Part shown: positions 63,937 through 64,000 of the stretch, piece by piece
Numbering within the stretch: the stretch's first letter is position 1
How the letters are laid out: each line of letters starts with the position of its first letter
DNA from: Kushneria phyllosphaerae
GTDB taxonomy: Bacteria; Pseudomonadota; Gammaproteobacteria; Pseudomonadales; Halomonadaceae
NCBI RefSeq assembly: GCF_900312995.1
Contig: NZ_ONZI01000002.1
Location: forward strand, 186,001 to 250,000
Length of the DNA stretch: 64,000 bases
Direction: 5' to 3'
The notes under the pieces: generated by a model
Database searches by the model: none
Told to the model about the DNA's origin: nothing
Seen by the model: only the letters and a program-made list of their open reading frames with translations
Program-made: the position numbers and the translations under genes

Positions 63937-64000
63937 ATGGCCGAACCCTCTACCACCGCCGTTGCCGCCGGAACCGCCGGGCTAACACTGGCCAGCCTCA
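63937..64000 (+). CDS. Partial holin-like gene at the right edge
   Basis: MAEPSTTAVAAGTAGLTLASL, the first 21 codons, with the hydrophobic start and Ala/Thr richness of small holins that follow X in P2-like phages. GAGA is upstream. The gene runs off the window, so this call rests on position and composition. Confidence 0.5.
   Translation, partial: MAEPSTTAVAAGTAGLTLASL

Larger units (their letters stand above)
56500..64000. mobile_element. P2/phiCTX-like prophage, left part
   Basis: From the dusA junction to the right edge the genes are phage in P2 order: Q and P leftward, O-N-M-L-X rightward, followed by a holin-like start. A P2-type cos-like sequence lies just outside Q. Integrase, repressor, replication, tail and lysis genes must be beyond the edge. 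The order attL-cargo-cos-Q differs from P2 itself and resembles phiCTX, in which attP lies next to cos. Confidence 0.9.

Overview
The window is a contiguous piece of a moderately GC-rich gammaproteobacterial chromosome. A member of the Halomonadaceae is the best guess (inference). The reasons are Pseudomonas-like SlyD, SucA, NagA/B/F/E and GltX proteins together with stress functions common in halophiles. No rRNA, CRISPR array or intact insertion sequence is visible. Two tRNA genes (Ala-GGC and Glu-TTC) sit downstream of gltX.

Layout. 1-7.2 kb: a partial membrane gene, slyD, a membrane protein, a methyltransferase-like protein that has lost its catalytic cysteines, an NlpC/P60 lipoprotein, a protein with two DUF1266 segments and an acyltransferase-3 protein. 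7.4-11.9 kb: two catalases of different clades (large KatE-type and small KatA-type) and a YeaQ/GlsB-type membrane protein. 12-14.6 kb: a ycjX-ycjF-like pair. 14.6-23 kb: an N-acetylglucosamine operon on the minus strand (nagA, sugar-phosphate isomerase-type deaminase, fused EIIA-HPr-EI, EIICB, BadF-type kinase, HAD hydrolase). 23.1-29 kb: a Rossmann protein, RNase II, and a three-gene set of glycosyltransferase, DUF2334 deacetylase-like protein and YbhN-like membrane protein. 29-42.5 kb: the TCA block sdhCDAB-sucAB-lpdA-sucCD (minus), divergent from gltA (plus). 42.5-50.3 kb: AT-rich spacer, tRNAs, gltX, cydDC, a short-chain dehydrogenase and a quinone oxidoreductase. 50.4-56.4 kb: LrgA/LrgB-type pair, Xre regulator, Vsr endonuclease, OprB-type porin, NlpE-like lipoprotein, CsbD-like, DUF6482 and DUF1415 proteins.

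56.4 kb to the end: a P2/phiCTX-like prophage inserted in the 5' end of dusA. The host dusA reading frame starts normally and runs off into phage sequence after about 25 codons. From the junction inwards there are paired direct repeats, a cargo gene with a PD-(D/E)XK nuclease signature, a P2-type cos-like sequence, then Q (portal) and P (terminase) on the minus strand, and O, N, M, L, X and the start of a holin-like gene on the plus strand. This is P2 gene order. The portal gene contains an in-frame amber codon near its start with clear homology on both sides, so the prophage is either defective or depends on suppression. The integrase, repressor, tail genes and the rest of dusA must lie beyond the right edge.

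How the genes work together: the nag operon imports GlcNAc through a dedicated phosphorelay and feeds fructose-6-phosphate to central metabolism. The TCA block oxidises it. CydDC, the catalases and the quinone oxidoreductase fit an aerobic, redox-stressed life. The prophage is the clearest accessory region and holds the most unusual observations.
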